Assembly: GCA_003024785.1 (NCBI GenBank)
Contig: PUQB01000861.1
Span: 20,229 to 84,228 of the forward strand
Length of the DNA: 64,000 nucleotides
Direction: 5' to 3'
Source: Selaginella tamariscina
Lineage: Eukaryota > Streptophyta > Lycopodiopsida > Selaginellales > Selaginellaceae
Shown in pieces: positions 62,797 to 64,000 of this stretch. Each line of letters opens with the position of its first letter. Position 1 is the first letter of the stretch. Under the pieces are notes generated by a model. That model was not told the DNA's origin. It ran no database searches and was given only the letters and a program-made list of their open reading frames with translations. A program made the position numbers and the translations under genes.

Positions 62797-64000
62797 TGCA
62801 ATGTTAGGATGAATGTGTAAGAACAATTCTTTGCCAAGTTGTCTGTAGCCAACTGTGAACGGATGTCCTGTAGGAGTGTTGAATTTACTGGAGCCTGATG
62901 AACCTGTAATGCCGCAAGCCGGAAATGATCAGGACCCAACAACACTTGTCTTTGACATCATATGCAGGATCGCCCGGGATCGGTGCAAGGTAAGAGCCCT
63001 AGACAATGCGTCCGCCTTGCCATTCCGAAAAACCAGGCCTAGAGACGATGACAAAATCAAACGTGATAGGAACTCCGCCCACCTAGCCTATCGCCGACTG
63101 AGAACTCAAGTCATTTAAAAATACTCCAGGTTCTTGTGATTCGTAAGGACTTGTACAGGATGTTAGCACCTTCCAGGAAAATGCCACCACTCCTCGAATG
63201 AATCCACAATGGCCTTGAGTTCCTTGTCATGAATTCTGTTAATTGATCTCCGCTAAAAGGAACTTACGAGAGTGAAAAGCTAAAGGATGAAGCAACTTGT
63301 CTTCTCCAACTTGTGATAAGACGGATCCTACTGCAAAATCCGAGGCATCTGCTTCACCGAAGAAAGGACGAGAAGGGTCAGGATGTGCTAAAATCGGAGC
63401 TGTCATGAAGCATCAGTAAGTGTTATGAATGCATGTTCCGCCTTGTCGGACCAAGAGAAAACTCCCTGCGTGCTTGGTGAGTTCTATGAGTGGAAGTACA
63501 CGCTTGGAGAAGTCCTATATGAACCGCCTATAGAAGTTTGCATAGCCAAGGAAACATTGTACATCTCGTACAGACTTGAGCCTCTCCCACTCCACAATGG
63601 TCTTCACCTTGTGCATGTCCAAGCATGAGAGACGATGTAGCCCAAGAACTCCACAGAATCCCTGTCGAAAAAACACTTCTCCAACTTTGCGTATAGGCCA
63701 TGCTCGCGAAGCCGCTGTAAACTAATCGTACGTGCTTGTCATGTGCCGCCTGGTCTTTAGAGAAAATCAAAACGTCATCGAGGTAGATCACCACAAAACT
63801 GGTCCAAGAAGTCACGAAAGATGTCATTCACCATGTGTTGGAACACAACTAGGGCATTGGTAAGGCCGAAAGGCATCACCGTGTACTCGAAGTGTCCATA
63901 CTTTGTACGAAAGGCAGTCTTTCACTCATCACCTGGATGAATCCGTACAAGGTTGTAGGCCCCTCGTAAGTCGATCTTCGTGAACACTTTGCTCCTCGCA
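62797..64000 (-). pseudogene. Second gypsy pol fragment, antisense (reverse transcriptase and RNase H; broken, runs off the window)
   Basis: Read on the minus strand from the right edge: [22 protein letters not shown], the catalytic [15 protein letters not shown] (about 63794-63750), GYANFYRRF-like words, then the RNase H region with [15 protein letters not shown] and GKADALSR (near 63020). It continues toward the integrase linker (NSTLLQDIRSQLATDNLAKN, about 62880-62820) and stops at the LTR. It carries a TGA in place of TGG near 63928 and several frameshifts. The LTR of the first gypsy element abuts it, consistent with nested insertion. Confidence 0.8.

Overview
The window looks like a nuclear piece of a plant genome that is almost entirely mobile DNA. 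Plant-type telomere repeats (TTTAGGG/CCCTAAA) occur inside it, genes are split by short GT-AG introns (53-61 bp), and the right end holds a Ty3/gypsy chromovirus with a chromodomain. A non-seed plant is possible, but the sequence does not settle the lineage. I found no bacterial operons, rRNA, tRNA or CRISPR array.

The main content is one family of very large (about 15 kb) DNA transposon-like elements. Both ends carry the same 27-bp terminal inverted repeat: ATGCA, A or C, GTTGTAACTAAA, A or G, TGGGCATG. Three copies have both ends: A (2821-17816, genes at low coordinates on the minus strand), C (28689-43728) and D (44410-59399), both inverted relative to A. B (17817-26781) and H (26782-28688 plus 43729-44409) are truncated copies, and 571-2820 holds older debris. 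C sits inside H with a perfect 4-bp target duplication (ATAA).

Each full element has the same plan. In the order seen in C and D: TIR; AT-rich subterminal DNA; a DUF7869-like putative transposase (minus strand, about 1,020 codons, one 54-bp intron); palindrome array 2; a putative transposase leader exon; an AT-rich imperfect-repeat core; a zone with telomere-like repeats; a GC-rich leader exon for the other gene; a CA/TA microsatellite; palindrome array 1; a ParB-like/DNA-methyltransferase-like fusion gene (plus strand, 976 codons in D over four coding exons); an FCP1/HAD-like gene; TIR. The two gene blocks diverge from the central core. Conserved splice donors suggest that both arrays lie inside long 5-prime introns.

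The most striking feature is the two arrays per element of the 18-bp perfect palindrome GGCGGGATTAATCCCGCC, dozens of copies in all, with spacers that are themselves inverted repeats. One relic also lies inside a 61-bp intron of the ParB-like gene. An element that encodes a ParB-fold protein joined to a methyltransferase fold, and that carries dense palindrome arrays, suggests a self-recognition, self-modification or parS-like system. That is a hypothesis; the sequence shows only the co-occurrence.

Copy D has the most intact genes: the ParB/methyltransferase frame is open across all exons, the FCP1-like frame is open, and the transposase has about two single-base insertions. C differs from D largely by single-base indels. 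A and B are clearly decayed. From 59400 to the right end are a broken chromovirus (RNase H, integrase, chromodomain, 3-prime LTR) and a second, antisense gypsy pol fragment that runs off the window.
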